From contig QCKO01000004.1 in the NCBI GenBank assembly GCA_003215315.1, positions 1 through 64,000 on the forward strand: a DNA stretch of 64,000 bases, given 5' to 3'. Source of the DNA: Prochlorococcus sp. AG-409-P19 (lineage in GTDB: Bacteria; Cyanobacteriota; Cyanobacteriia; PCC-6307; Cyanobiaceae). The notes under the pieces were generated by a model. That model was not told the origin of the DNA. It did not search any database and saw only the letters and a program-made list of their open reading frames with translations. Positions 8,362 through 22,190 of the stretch are shown here, piece by piece (position 1 is the first letter of the stretch; every line of letters starts with the position of its first letter). Made by a program: the position numbers and the translations under genes.

Positions 8362-9061
8362 AAAAATAAGAGCGAGTATTCTGATATATACATTATTACA
8401 AAGTAATCAATAAATTGTTCATTAGCTATTTATTAATCACTTAAAGAACTCTTAGGTACAATTTCGTTAAGGATCAATTTTTTTATGCGGCTGATTGAAG
8501 CCTAATTCTATATTATCAAACAATAACATCATCAAACTGCCGATTTGACTGTATTTTTATTATTTAATTCTTAACTTCATTTCATTTAATCTGTAGACAC
8601 AATCATAAGTATATCTGAATTATTTGTATCATCGAGGACTCATGATCATAGAGGAATTACTGACAAAGCTCAGATAATTTTGAGTGTTCTAAACTCATTA
8701 ACATTTGATATATATTCTTGTGATCATTTACAAGTCTTACTCATAACTTTTCATTAAAAAAATAAAAATAGAATATTTCATATCTCAGTAGCCAAGGGAT
8801 CACTATCGCGTATCACAAAGACTAAATGTTTGTTCATTAGATAAAACCCTTAACAGGAAAAGGTGTCCTGTTTCTCTTTAACTCGGGTTTAAAAGAATGA
8901 GGGAATATAAATCAGGAATCAAAGATCTAGTTCAATCACACAAAAGTCAAGGTCAATTAAATCAGAGAATTCATAGAACCGGCGACAATCTGTGACACTG
9001 ATGCAAATAAAAACCTAGTCAGAGATAAAATTAGAGTTGAAAACAATGCAAGAGAGTTCAG
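8362..9061. other. 700-base intergenic region upstream of psaE
   Basis: No gene seen on either strand. It must hold the promoter of the GTG-started gene on the left and of psaE on the right. A hairpin followed by a T-rich stretch lies at 8852-8879 (separate entry), which would end a plus-strand transcript starting somewhere in 8400-8800; there is no reading frame there, so a small RNA is possible. Confidence 0.5.
8852..8879 (+). terminator. hairpin with T-rich tail
   Basis: AACAGGA (8852-8858) pairs with TCCTGTT (8866-8872) around a 7-base loop and is followed by TCTCTTT. A further AAACCC/GGGTTT pair (8844-8849 and 8885-8890) nests around it. It fits an intrinsic terminator, or a leader structure of psaE, whose ATG is about 180 bases downstream. 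Confidence 0.45.
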
Positions 9062-9280
9062 ATGGCTTTCGCTAGAAAAGACAAAGTTCGCATATTGCGC
9101 CAAGAATCCTATTGGTTCAATCAAATTGGTGAAATTGTCTCAATTGATAAGTCACCTAAGATGAGATATCCAGTGACCGTAAAATTCGAAAAGTGTGATT
9201 TCAAAGCTTTCAGTGGTGTTGATGGAGGAGCAAATACCAGTCAGTTTGCCACAAGCGAACTAGAAGCAGCATCCACATAA
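9062..9280 (+). CDS. psaE: photosystem I subunit IV (PsaE)
   Basis: A 72-residue stromal-side PSI subunit with the SH3-like fold that helps dock ferredoxin and supports cyclic electron flow. The sequence is typical: R-K-D-K-V-R-I-L-R-x-E-S-Y-W-F-N near the N terminus, Y-P-V-T-V-K-F in the middle and N-T-S-Q-F-A near the end. ATG start with the conserved M-A-F-A-R. It is 8 bases from mutM, so the two are probably co-transcribed. A long untranslated region lies upstream. Confidence 0.97.
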   Translation: MAFARKDKVRILRQESYWFNQIGEIVSIDKSPKMRYPVTVKFEKCDFKAFSGVDGGANTSQFATSELEAAST

Positions 9281-9288
9281 AATAAACT

Positions 9289-10140
9289 TTGCCTGAATTA
9301 CCTGAAGTTGAAACAGTCAGAAAAGGGCTTCACAAGCTCACTAAAGGTTTTTCTATATCTAGAATAGATGTTTTAAAAGATAGGTCTATCGCCAATATTG
9401 AAGGTAAAAATTACTTCATCAATAACTTAAAAGGTGCCACTATAGGAGCTTGGAAACGTAGGGGTAAATATTTACTTTCATCATTAAAAAAACACAATAA
9501 TCAAGAAAGCAATGGATGGCTAGGTGTTCATCTAAGGATGACAGGTCATTTTAAAATAATTAACGAAGACAAGCCAATTTGTGCTCATACAAGAGTTCGC
9601 ATCTGGTTCCAAAATGGTAAGGAGTTAAGGTTTATTGACACACGTAACTTTGGTCAAATGTGGTGGGTACCGCCTGAGAAATTACCTCAAGAAGTAATTA
9701 CTGGTCTGCAAAAATTAGGTCCTGAACCATTTAGCAAATTATTTAACGATGAATATCTACTAAATGCTTTAAATGGGAAAACCCGCTCAATAAAATCAGC
9801 TCTATTAGATCAATCAATAGTTGCAGGTGCTGGAAATATTTATGCTGACGAAAGTCTTTTCGATGCTGGAATCCTTCCACAAAGACAATGTAAAAAACTC
9901 AACAAAGGTGAAATAAAAAAAATATGTAATAGCTTAATCAAAGTCCTGACAATCAGCATTGGTGAAGGAGGTACAACTTTTAGTGACTTTAGAGATTTAG
10001 AAGGAGTTAATGGAAATTATGGAGGAAAGGCATGGGTTTATAAAAGGAACAAAAAATCTTGTAGAAAATGTGGTCAAATTATTCTCAAAGAAAAAATTGC
10101 TGGTAGAGGAACGCATTGGTGTCCCTCATGCCAAAAATAA
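9289..10140 (+). CDS. mutM: formamidopyrimidine-DNA glycosylase (Fpg/MutM)
   Basis: Removes 8-oxoguanine and ring-opened purines and nicks the abasic site. The N terminus P-E-L-P-E-V-E-T-V provides the catalytic proline (P2) and E3. The C-terminal zinc finger has C-x2-C ... C-x2-C (K-S-C-R-K-C-G and W-C-P-S-C-Q). The helix-two-turn-helix region includes Q-S-I-V-A-G-A-G-N-I-Y-A-D-E. The length of 283 residues is usual. Start is TTG: the mature enzyme must begin with proline after the initiator, and TTG gives exactly M-P-E-L-P. It follows psaE directly, linking repair of oxidised DNA to a photosystem gene. Confidence 0.97.
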   Translation: MPELPEVETVRKGLHKLTKGFSISRIDVLKDRSIANIEGKNYFINNLKGATIGAWKRRGKYLLSSLKKHNNQESNGWLGVHLRMTGHFKIINEDKPICAHTRVRIWFQNGKELRFIDTRNFGQMWWVPPEKLPQEVITGLQKLGPEPFSKLFNDEYLLNALNGKTRSIKSALLDQSIVAGAGNIYADESLFDAGILPQRQCKKLNKGEIKKICNSLIKVLTISIGEGGTTFSDFRDLEGVNGNYGGKAWVYKRNKKSCRKCGQIILKEKIAGRGTHWCPSCQK

Positions 10141-10185
10141 AATCATTAAAAAAGGTCCTGAAAAGGACCTTTTTTAATGATTTTA
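10138..10185. terminator. 22-bp perfect hairpin between mutM and 5S rRNA, works on both strands
   Basis: Arms 10138-10159 and 10164-10185 are perfect complements around a GAAA tetraloop. The core is AAAAAAGGTCCT/AGGACCTTTTTT, giving a T-run on each strand. The left arm includes the TAA stop of mutM, and the right arm ends one base before the 3' end of 5S rRNA. It should end both the psaE-mutM transcript and the rRNA operon. Confidence 0.9.
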
Positions 10186-10302
10186 CCTGGCATTGAGCTA
10201 TTTTCTCAGGGGGCTGCCCCCCAAATATCGTCGCCGCTGATGCGTTTCACAACCGAGTTCGAGATGGATCGGAGTGGTTCCACATCGCCATGAACACCAG
10301 GA
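10186..10302 (-). rRNA. rrf: 5S ribosomal RNA
   Basis: About 117 bases on the minus strand. The ends TCCTGG and GCCAGG form the terminal helix, and the interior has the conserved C-C-G-A-A-C-T-C type segment (CATCTCGAACTCGG on the minus strand). It follows 23S by about 115 bases and is the last gene of the operon. Confidence 0.95.
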
Positions 10303-10416
10303 TAGTATTCATAACTTTAGAGCCTTGAGAACTGCATAGTTATATATTTTCCAGTCAAGAAAAATATAGTCCAGTTAAATAATAAAGCTTTTAATTTGGT
10401 AAAAAACCAAGAAATT

Positions 10417-13290
<2,874 letters not shown>

Positions 13291-13628
13291 TTAAATACTA
13301 TTACTCCATCAATTATTGATAGAGCTCGGCTTTTTACTCAAGAATTAAACATGAATTTTTCATGTAAAAGTAGACCTACTCTAGATAAAGAATAGAATCA
13401 CTTTTAACTGAAAAACTATGCATCCATGAGATGCTTTATTTTTTTCCAGACTTAACTATGCAGTTGTCAAGGTTCTACTGAATTCAATGGATAAAATTCC
13501 AGTGAGCTCAGCATCTTATCAACGATTTATTCTGATGATAGGAAGCTAAGTTCTAAATTCAGCTAGACGTTGTCTTGATCACATATAACAAAAGAGTCTC
13601 CAAAAATTGGGTTATCAGGAGGGTTCAG
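13291..13628. other. 23S-tRNA-Ala spacer of the rRNA operon
   Basis: 338 bases of transcribed spacer with no gene. It should hold the processing stem of 23S rRNA and antitermination signals; I do not identify them with certainty. Confidence 0.6.
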
Positions 13629-13701
13629 TGGAGGTAAGCGGACTCGAACCGCTGACATCCTGCTTGCAAAGCAGGCGCTCTACCAACTGAGCTATACCCC
13701 C
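13629..13701 (-). tRNA. trnA: tRNA-Ala (UGC)
   Basis: A 73-base cloverleaf with acceptor GGGGGTA, anticodon stem around CTTTGCA giving TGC, and T-arm GGTTCGAGTCC. No encoded CCA. It lies in the 16S-23S spacer, as in most cyanobacteria. Confidence 0.97.
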
Positions 13702-13710
13702 AACAACGAA

Positions 13711-13784
<74 letters not shown>

Positions 13785-13946
13785 AGGAGAAACCCTTGTT
13801 GGGTGTGACCTAGACAAGTTTAGGAACTGAAATTAAAGATCTAAATTTTCATTTAAACCTCAATCTGAGGTACCGATCGACCTAAGGTGACAGGATTATG
13901 GCCTAAGAATAATTAACCTAGACATCAAAATCAGTTTTGTCTCCCT

Positions 13947-15432
<1,486 letters not shown>

Positions 15433-16082
15433 ATATCAGGCCCTCTTGTAAAAACTTTAGAAGTTACTACTCAGTCTGATTTGCTCCTCCCACTAAAAGC
15501 ACTGGCGTACTTAAGTAGTTGTTGCCACCTTTATATAAGGGTTCAAAGAGTGCACATATTGTGACTTTCCAGGATCTCAGATCCGGTCGTTGATTCCATC
15601 TGTAACACCGAAAATTGCTTAATAAGCCGTGAAACTCAAAAAGCAAAAGTTGTACAGGTTTCGTCAACTAAATTTCTTTTGACGGGACCTCACACCTTTA
15701 TCGCAATACATTCAAACCATGCCAAAAATGCATGACATTGAACGCGACAAAAGCGTCAGTTCCTAAACTTTAAATTGTCCAGGTTCTGCCTTTTCACTGA
15801 AATCAGCTCAAGGCGTTTCGGTTTTTCAACCGTTTTTTACCTTACATCATCGAAGGGATCTCTCCCTAAGTTCTTGTAAGGAAACCCACTTAATCTTGAT
15901 GACTAAAGTCATTTCGATTAAATGAGAGCACCTCAGACAAGTCTGTGGCACATCCAAATAATTTAGACCATAAACCATGTTCCGTGCAACAAATTAAGGC
16001 AAGAAAATATTTAACCTCTACTATTCATGTCAAAGGAGCAAGCCATAACTAGTGTTTAGCAATGGCATCAAAAAATCACTAA
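15433..16082. other. 650-base leader and promoter region of the rRNA operon
   Basis: No gene on either strand. It must contain the minus-strand rRNA promoter and, at the right end, the promoter of the invertase gene. I do not find a clear consensus promoter. A short hairpin CGGTT-TTTC-AACCG followed by six T residues (15819-15838) could act on a plus-strand transcript. Confidence 0.5.
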
Positions 16083-17537
16083 ATGCCCGGACGTTTCAGC
16101 CAACAGCATCAACGAGTGCGGCCCAACTCAAATGAAGACAAAGTTATAGCAAGAGCTAAAGAGCATTTTGAAAAAACTCTCATTGAGACTTCAGGAAGTA
16201 TCACTGGGAGTGTGGCAGCACTTGAGCATCCATCAAAACATGATGCCCTTAATTACGGTGAAATTTTCCTAAGGGATAATGTTCCGGTAATGATTTACCT
16301 GTTGACACAAAAAAGATATGAAATTGTAAAAAAATTTCTCACTGTCAGTCTTGGATTGCAAAGTACTACCTACCAAACTCGAGGGGTTTTTCCTACGAGT
16401 TTTGTGGAAGAAGAAGGAGAATTAATAGCTGACTATGGTCAAAGGTCTATAGGAAGAATTACATCTGCGGATGCAAGCCTGTGGTGGCCAATCTTGTGTT
16501 GGTTATATGTCAGAAAAAGTGGTGATCAAAGTTTTGGAACCAGTCAACAGGTTCAAAGAGGTGTTCAACTTCTTCTTGATTTAGTACTGCATCCAACCTT
16601 CGAGGGAAATCCAGTTCTTTTCGTTCCAGATTGTTCATTCATGATTGATCGTCCTATGGACGTTTGGGGTGCGCCTCTAGAAGTAGAAGTCCTTTTATAT
16701 TCCTGCTTGAAAAGCTGTATAGAGCTTATGGAACTTAGCCGAAAGCATCAAGTAAGTCGTTTATTAGACCAAAGATTAGTTTTAACTCGCCAATGGGTCC
16801 ATGACCTTAGGCAATTCCTTCTGAAGCACTATTGGGTTACAAACAAAACAATGCAAGTACTAAGAAGAAGGCCAACCGAACAGTATGGAGAGGACCAGCA
16901 TCAAAATGAATTCAATGTACAGCCACAAGTTGTACCTTCATGGTTACAAGATTGGCTAGAAAACCGAGGCGGATACTTAATAGGAAATATTCGTACTGGC
17001 AGGCCAGATTTTCGTTTTTACAGCTTAGGTAATTCTCTAGCATGTATGTTTGGAGTCCTGACTGCCCCTCAACAAAGAGCTTTATTCCGTTTAGTGCTTC
17101 ATAACAGGGAACACTTAATGGCTCAAATGCCCATGAGGATTTGTCACCCTCCTATGGATGTAGAAGAATGGCAAAACAAAACTGGTTCTGACCCCAAAAA
17201 TTGGCCATGGAGTTATCACAATGGAGGGCACTGGCCAAGTTTGCTGTGGTTTTTTGGTGCTTCCATTTTGCTTCATGAAAAAAGATACCCAAAAGCTGAC
17301 GTACTGCTTATGGGAAAAATGAGAGCTTTATTGGAAGAATGTTATTGGAGCCAATTAAATCAACTACCAAGACAAAAATGGGCTGAATATTTTGATGGCC
17401 CTACTGGTACATGGGTTGGGCAACAATCAAGAACTTACCAAACATGGACAATTGTAGGTTTTCTATTGCTTCATCATCTATTAAGAGCATCTCCTGAAGA
17501 TGTGCTCATGTTAGATCTTGAAGGAAGCAATAATTAA
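16083..17537 (+). CDS. alkaline/neutral invertase, glycoside hydrolase family 100
   Basis: Splits sucrose into glucose and fructose in the cytoplasm. The 484-residue protein matches GH100: [13 protein letters not shown] places the catalytic acid D65, then [21 protein letters not shown], and [16 protein letters not shown] near residue 380. The glutamate nucleophile region is around residue 360 (M-D-V-E-E-W). No signal peptide. ATG start. It stands alone next to the rRNA operon, and converges on petD with a 4-base overlap. Sucrose or glucosylglycerate are the compatible solutes of Prochlorococcus (known), so a role in sucrose turnover fits. Confidence 0.93.
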   Translation: MPGRFSQQHQRVRPNSNEDKVIARAKEHFEKTLIETSGSITGSVAALEHPSKHDALNYGEIFLRDNVPVMIYLLTQKRYEIVKKFLTVSLGLQSTTYQTRGVFPTSFVEEEGELIADYGQRSIGRITSADASLWWPILCWLYVRKSGDQSFGTSQQVQRGVQLLLDLVLHPTFEGNPVLFVPDCSFMIDRPMDVWGAPLEVEVLLYSCLKSCIELMELSRKHQVSRLLDQRLVLTRQWVHDLRQFLLKHYWVTNKTMQVLRRRPTEQYGEDQHQNEFNVQPQVVPSWLQDWLENRGGYLIGNIRTGRPDFRFYSLGNSLACMFGVLTAPQQRALFRLVLHNREHLMAQMPMRICHPPMDVEEWQNKTGSDPKNWPWSYHNGGHWPSLLWFFGASILLHEKRYPKADVLLMGKMRALLEECYWSQLNQLPRQKWAEYFDGPTGTWVGQQSRTYQTWTIVGFLLLHHLLRASPEDVLMLDLEGSNN

Positions 17538-18016
17538 AAAAGGCCTAGAGTCAAAGATTTATCAATAGGTAAACATGCACCTATGCCAAGATAAATAGTT
17601 AGAACAGTTCCAAACAAAAATAGTGACATTGCAACAGGCCTTCTAAAAGGATTTGCAAATTTATTTACATTTTCAATAAAAGGTAAAAGCATCAAACCTA
17701 ATGGAATAAGAGTTTGTAGAGCTATACCAAGAAGCTTATTTGGTACAACCCTAAGGATCTGAAATACAGGATACAAATACCATTCTGGAAGGATTTCAAG
17801 TGGAGTTGCAAAAGGATTAGCTTTATCCCCTAAAAATGCTGGATCTAAAACAGCCAACCCAACAACACATGCGATTGTCCCAAGAATAACTACTGGAAAA
17901 ATATATAACAAATCATTAGGCCATGCTGGCTCTCCGTAGTAATTATGGCCCATTCCTTTTGCAAGCTTAGCCCTCAATTTCGAATCAGTTAGATCTGGTT
18001 TCTTTAAGGTGGACAT
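17534..18016 (-). CDS. petD: cytochrome b6-f complex subunit IV (PetD)
   Basis: A 160-residue membrane protein with three spans. The N-terminal [19 protein letters not shown] and the P-E-W-Y (about 78-81) quinol-site motif are typical. It forms the cytochrome-b-like core with PetB and binds the plastoquinol site. It is co-directional with petB, with 58 bases between them, the common petB-petD order. Confidence 0.98.
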   Translation of the reverse strand: MSTLKKPDLTDSKLRAKLAKGMGHNYYGEPAWPNDLLYIFPVVILGTIACVVGLAVLDPAFLGDKANPFATPLEILPEWYLYPVFQILRVVPNKLLGIALQTLIPLGLMLLPFIENVNKFANPFRRPVAMSLFLFGTVLTIYLGIGACLPIDKSLTLGLF

Positions 18017-18074
18017 GATGGCAAAACTAAGAAAGGATAAAAAAATTAATTATGTAGATAAGTATGTCTTGAAA

Positions 18075-18731
18075 TTATAAAGGGCCTGAGATTCCTTGTT
18101 TGCGAATCATTAAAAAATGCATAAGCATGAAGACCGCCAACAACCACGGCATAACAAATGTATGAAGGCTATAAAAACGGGTAAGTGTTGCTTGTCCAAC
18201 ACTCTCACCACCACGAAGCAACTCAACCATAAAGTCGCCTATAACAGGTATAGCTGCAGGAACACCTGAAACTATTTTCACAGCCCAGTAGCCAACTTGG
18301 TCCCATGGGAGTGAATAACCTGTTACCCCAAAGGCAACTGTAATAACTGCCATCACAACACCAGTTATCCATGTCAATTCTCTTGGGCGTTTAAATCCAC
18401 CCGTCAAATAAACCCTAAAAACATGCAAGATAAGCATCAAAACCATCATTGAGGCACTCCATCTATGCACTGACCTAATCAACCAGCCAAAGCTGACATC
18501 AGTCATCAAGTAGCTCACAGAGCTATAAGCTTCCGAAACAGTAGGCTTGTAATAGAAAGTCATCGCGAATCCAGTCGCGAACTGAATCAAAAAACAAACA
18601 AGAGTTATGCCACCCAAGCAATAAAAAATGTTCACATGAGGTGGAACGTACTTAGAAGTGACATCATCAGCTATGTCCTGAATTTCAAGTCTTTCCTGAA
18701 ACCAATCATAGACAGGTGAAGAATTCGCCAT
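18075..18731 (-). CDS. petB: cytochrome b6 (PetB)
   Basis: Core subunit of the cytochrome b6-f complex, carrying two b hemes and one c-type heme. The heme ligands are seen at H89, H103, H190 and H205, with 14- and 15-residue spacing as in the family, and C38 (F-Y-C-L-G-G) fits the covalent cysteine of heme c(n). The 218 residues agree with the usual length. It is transcribed leftwards with petD, divergent from ctpA (48 bases between start codons), so the two promoters must overlap in a small space. Confidence 0.98.
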   Translation of the reverse strand: MANSSPVYDWFQERLEIQDIADDVTSKYVPPHVNIFYCLGGITLVCFLIQFATGFAMTFYYKPTVSEAYSSVSYLMTDVSFGWLIRSVHRWSASMMVLMLILHVFRVYLTGGFKRPRELTWITGVVMAVITVAFGVTGYSLPWDQVGYWAVKIVSGVPAAIPVIGDFMVELLRGGESVGQATLTRFYSLHTFVMPWLLAVFMLMHFLMIRKQGISGPL

Positions 18732-18779
18732 TTATGTACTCTGCTTTCATTAAAGATTCTACTCGATACCCCTTGGACC

Positions 18780-20105
18780 GTGCAAAGGATCAATCCAATG
18801 CTTCCAACTGTTAAGTCTTCAACAAAGAAACTGCAATCGCTTCTTGCGGTTTTGGTGAGTGTTGGAATTTTATTTCAAATTTTTATTCAACCAAGTTTCG
18901 CCCTAAATGATGGGCAACTTCTTGTGATTGAAACCTGGAATTTGGTAAACGAAGCTTATTTTGATCCAAAGAAATTTGATTCCATTCAGTGGAGGAAGCT
19001 CAGGCAAAAAGCTTTAGAAAAACCCATAACCAATTCTCAGCAAGCATATGCAGCTATAGAAGCAATGCTTCTGCCACTTGAAGACCCTTATACACGCTTA
19101 CTAAGACCCGAAGATTATGAAACCTTAAAAAAAAGCAATATTGGTAGTGAGATAAATGGAGTAGGGCTTCAACTTGGAGCCAGATCTGAAGACAGTGAAA
19201 TTGTAGTAATTTCACCATTAGAAGGTTCTCCTGCTGAGGACGCAGGAATAGCTAGTGGGACAATTTTAAAAAAAGTTAACGGAGAATCTCCAAAAAGCTT
19301 GGGATTAGAAGCAACTGCAGCGAAATTAAGAGGCGAGACAGGTACTCAAGTCATTTTAGAATTAAAAGCTCCAGGCGAAGAGACTCAAGAAATTGTTCTC
19401 GAACGTAGAAGTGTAGATCTAAGACCAGTTAGAACAAAACGTTTAAGGAATGAATCGCACACCCTAGGGTATTTAAGAATTACCCAATTTAGTGAAGGAG
19501 TACCGGAACAACTTGAAGAAGCTTTAGAAGAACTCTCTGAAAAAGATGTTGAGGGTATTATTTTGGATCTAAGGAATAATTCTGGTGGCCTTGTCAGCTC
19601 TGGATTGGCAGTTGCAGATGCATTTTTAAATCAAGAGCCAATTGTCGAGACAAAAAAGCGAGATGGAATAAATGATCCAATACCATCGAGTTCTAAAACT
19701 CTTTATGATGGACCTATGGTCACACTTGTTAATGGTGGCACAGCAAGTGCGAGTGAAATTCTTGCTGGTGCATTACAAGACAGCAAGAGATCTGAACTGA
19801 TTGGAGGAAGAACTTTTGGTAAAGGCCTAATTCAATCTTTAACAAATTTAAGTGATGGAAGTGGACTAGCAATTACTGTTGCAAGCTATTTAACACCTAG
19901 TGGAAGGGATATTCAAAACCTAGGGATTGAACCTGATCGAATCTTAGAGATGCCAGAACCTCTTAACCCTGGCGGATCCGAAGATAGATGGCTGCAAGAT
20001 GCTGAGCTATTCATGCAAGCAACCCTTGACAGGGAAAATTCCGAAGAATTTTCTAAGGAAACACAATCATTAGACAAAGATGCTGCAATCAACCCACCTA
20101 TATAA
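18780..20105 (+). CDS. ctpA: carboxyl-terminal processing protease (CtpA family)
   Basis: Removes the C-terminal extension of precursor D1 protein in the thylakoid lumen (known role of the family). Signal peptide with hydrophobic residues 18-37 and P-S-F-A-L cleavage region, a PDZ domain (about 121-205), and the serine/lysine catalytic dyad: S323 in G-G-T-A-S-A-S-E-I and K348 in T-F-G-K-G, 25 apart as in D1 proteases. The furthest start is GTG at 18780 (M-Q-R-I-N-P); ATG at 18798 (M-L-P-T-V) is the other choice and keeps the signal peptide. Which of the cyanobacterial paralogues (CtpA, B or C) it is cannot be settled here. Confidence 0.93.
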   Translation: MQRINPMLPTVKSSTKKLQSLLAVLVSVGILFQIFIQPSFALNDGQLLVIETWNLVNEAYFDPKKFDSIQWRKLRQKALEKPITNSQQAYAAIEAMLLPLEDPYTRLLRPEDYETLKKSNIGSEINGVGLQLGARSEDSEIVVISPLEGSPAEDAGIASGTILKKVNGESPKSLGLEATAAKLRGETGTQVILELKAPGEETQEIVLERRSVDLRPVRTKRLRNESHTLGYLRITQFSEGVPEQLEEALEELSEKDVEGIILDLRNNSGGLVSSGLAVADAFLNQEPIVETKKRDGINDPIPSSSKTLYDGPMVTLVNGGTASASEILAGALQDSKRSELIGGRTFGKGLIQSLTNLSDGSGLAITVASYLTPSGRDIQNLGIEPDRILEMPEPLNPGGSEDRWLQDAELFMQATLDRENSEEFSKETQSLDKDAAINPPI

Positions 20106-20113
20106 AAATAGAT

Positions 20114-21370
20114 ATGTCTTTAAGGACCTATTACGATCCATTGCACCAATCGATCACCCTAAATAGCACAATTGATGAAGAATCAATGGTTATGGACCTT
20201 ATTGATTCAATCCCTTTTCAAAGATTAAGAAGAATAAAACAACTAGGTCCTGCCTATTTAACATTCCATGGAGCAGAATCAAGCAGATTCACTCATTCTT
20301 TAGGTGTTTTTCATATAGCAAGAAGAGCTTTTAATGCGCTCATTAAAATTGACTCTAATTTAGAAAAATATAGAGCGATTTTATATGGTTCTTCTTTATT
20401 ACATGATTTAGGTCATGGGCCATTAAGTCATACAAGTGAAGAAATTTTTGGAATCAATCACGAAGACTGGACCGCTTTCCTAATTAATAACCACCCAGAT
20501 ATAAAAAAAACTTTGCAAGGTATTTCAGCAGAAACTCCTTTACAAATATCAGAGATAATAAAATCAAGAAAGTCTCCAAACAAGGCCATATTATCATTAG
20601 TAAGTAGTCAACTTGACTGTGATCGTTTTGACTATCTGATGCGAGATAGCTACTCAACTGGTGCAAGATACGGGCAAATAGACTTAGACAGATTAATCTC
20701 CGCATTAACACTATCTCCAGATGGAGATTTAGCCATTAGCCCCAAAGGTTTAATGGCTGTTGAACACTATCTTGTAATAAGAAATCTAATGTATAGAAGC
20801 GTATATAATCATCGTCTAAATGAAGTTGCGAATTGGTTATTAGAGCAAATAATCAGACAAGCCAGGGCTCTTGGACCCAAATACATATGGTCAGACAAAT
20901 ACATGTCAAAATGGTTATGGGATTTAGAAAGTATTGACCTTGATTCCTTTATTGCCAATGATGATGTATTAACTTCTTATCATCTTTCTAGATGGAAAGA
21001 TGATGCACCAACTGAACTTTCAGAACTATGCAAAAGATTTCTTAATCGAGATTTACTAAAAGCACTAAATATCTCAAGTTTTAATAATGAGCAAAGGCTT
21101 AAAGCATTAGCAATTGCAAGATCTTTATCAGAGAAAGAAGGATTAGAGCCGGACAATAATTGTGGATTAAGGCAACAAAAAATTCAAAGTTATTATCCAT
21201 ATAAAAGTGGCCTAAGGCTATGGGATGGTTACAAGCTAGAAGCCCTGGAGAATGCATCTCCAATTGTCGAAGGATTAACTAGACCAGAAGAGTCAATTTG
21301 GTTAATATATCCTAAGAATATAAAAGTCAAATTAGCCAGAGAGATTAAGATCCTTAGCAGATCAGATTAA
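20114..21370 (+). CDS. HD superfamily phosphohydrolase (dNTPase-like)
   Basis: 418 residues with the metal-binding HD site: R-F-T-H61-S-L-G-V-F, L-L-H97-D98-L-G-H-G-P-L-S-H, and a later L-D-C-D-R-F-D-Y-L-M-R-D (about 168-178). This pattern is that of the SAMHD1/dGTPase-like family, which cleaves deoxynucleoside triphosphates or related phosphates. The actual substrate is not shown. It begins 8 bases after ctpA and ends 4 bases before minC, so it probably lies in one transcript with ctpA and minCDE. Confidence 0.88.
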   Translation: MSLRTYYDPLHQSITLNSTIDEESMVMDLIDSIPFQRLRRIKQLGPAYLTFHGAESSRFTHSLGVFHIARRAFNALIKIDSNLEKYRAILYGSSLLHDLGHGPLSHTSEEIFGINHEDWTAFLINNHPDIKKTLQGISAETPLQISEIIKSRKSPNKAILSLVSSQLDCDRFDYLMRDSYSTGARYGQIDLDRLISALTLSPDGDLAISPKGLMAVEHYLVIRNLMYRSVYNHRLNEVANWLLEQIIRQARALGPKYIWSDKYMSKWLWDLESIDLDSFIANDDVLTSYHLSRWKDDAPTELSELCKRFLNRDLLKALNISSFNNEQRLKALAIARSLSEKEGLEPDNNCGLRQQKIQSYYPYKSGLRLWDGYKLEALENASPIVEGLTRPEESIWLIYPKNIKVKLAREIKILSRSD

Positions 21371-21374
21371 ATTG

Positions 21375-22037
21375 ATGAATAAAAAAATAAATTCAATTAC
21401 TATAAAATATCAGAAAAATATTGACTGGAAAAAATCTTTTGAAGACAAACTAAAAATGGAAACATGTCAATCCATACAAATAGATTGCATTGACATGCTA
21501 TTTACATGTAAAGATATAGAGTTTATTAAAAACCTTTTAAAATTCTATAATCTTGACCTCGAAAGGATTCGATCAAACAACCCTAAAACAATAGTAAGCT
21601 GCCAAAGCACATATATAAAATCAGAGCTTATATTAGAGAAGAATAAAATATATTCAGAAAATATAATTGAGCCTATCCGAAATAATCAAAATTGCTCTAA
21701 AGCTTATTTCCACCAAGGCACATTACGTTCCGGTGAATTATTAGATATTAATAATGATCTCATTGTTTTAGGAGATGTTAATCCTGGGGCAATAATTAAA
21801 GCCACAGGCAACATTATGATTTGGGGAAGATTGCTTGGGACTGCACATGCAGGGAAAAAAGGTGATGCAAGCAAGAAAATTGGAGCTCTACAATTACGAC
21901 CTGTTCAATTAAGAATCGCAGACAAAATTGCTAGAGGGCCCGAAGAGCAAGCAATTGCTGGTTTTGCAGAAGAAGCAAGAATCGAATCAGAAACAATAAT
22001 AATTTCACCCATAACAACTTTCCAAAGCAAATCATAA
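21375..22037 (+). CDS. minC: septum site-determining protein MinC
   Basis: Inhibits FtsZ ring formation away from mid-cell together with MinD. The C-terminal half (about residues 115-205) has the beta-helix pattern of MinC: R-S-G-E-L-L-D-I-N-N-D-L-I-V-L-G-D-V-N-P-G-A-I-I-K-A-T-G-N-I, then V-W-G-type turns (here I-W-G-R-L-L-G-T-A-H-A-G). The N-terminal part is divergent and short, as in other picocyanobacteria. A TTG precedes the ATG; the ATG at 21375 is the better start. First of the minC-minD-minE block. Confidence 0.93.
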   Translation: MNKKINSITIKYQKNIDWKKSFEDKLKMETCQSIQIDCIDMLFTCKDIEFIKNLLKFYNLDLERIRSNNPKTIVSCQSTYIKSELILEKNKIYSENIIEPIRNNQNCSKAYFHQGTLRSGELLDINNDLIVLGDVNPGAIIKATGNIMIWGRLLGTAHAGKKGDASKKIGALQLRPVQLRIADKIARGPEEQAIAGFAEEARIESETIIISPITTFQSKS

Positions 22038-22190
22038 TCTCCAAGAGAGTTTTCAAGAGAGCAACTAAAAAATTCGATCAAAAAAAAAGGAACAGATGTC
22101 TTCAAAAGAAGACTCAATGCAAATGTTCTCCAAAAAACCTTTTTTCTCTATCAGAATCAAACTAAAATTTGCAAACTTTTAAGGAACTCC

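Noticed and set aside
15819..15838. CGGTT-AACCG hairpin with T-run near the rRNA promoter
   Set aside because: Five base pairs only, and no plus-strand transcript is known to end there. Kept only in the region note.
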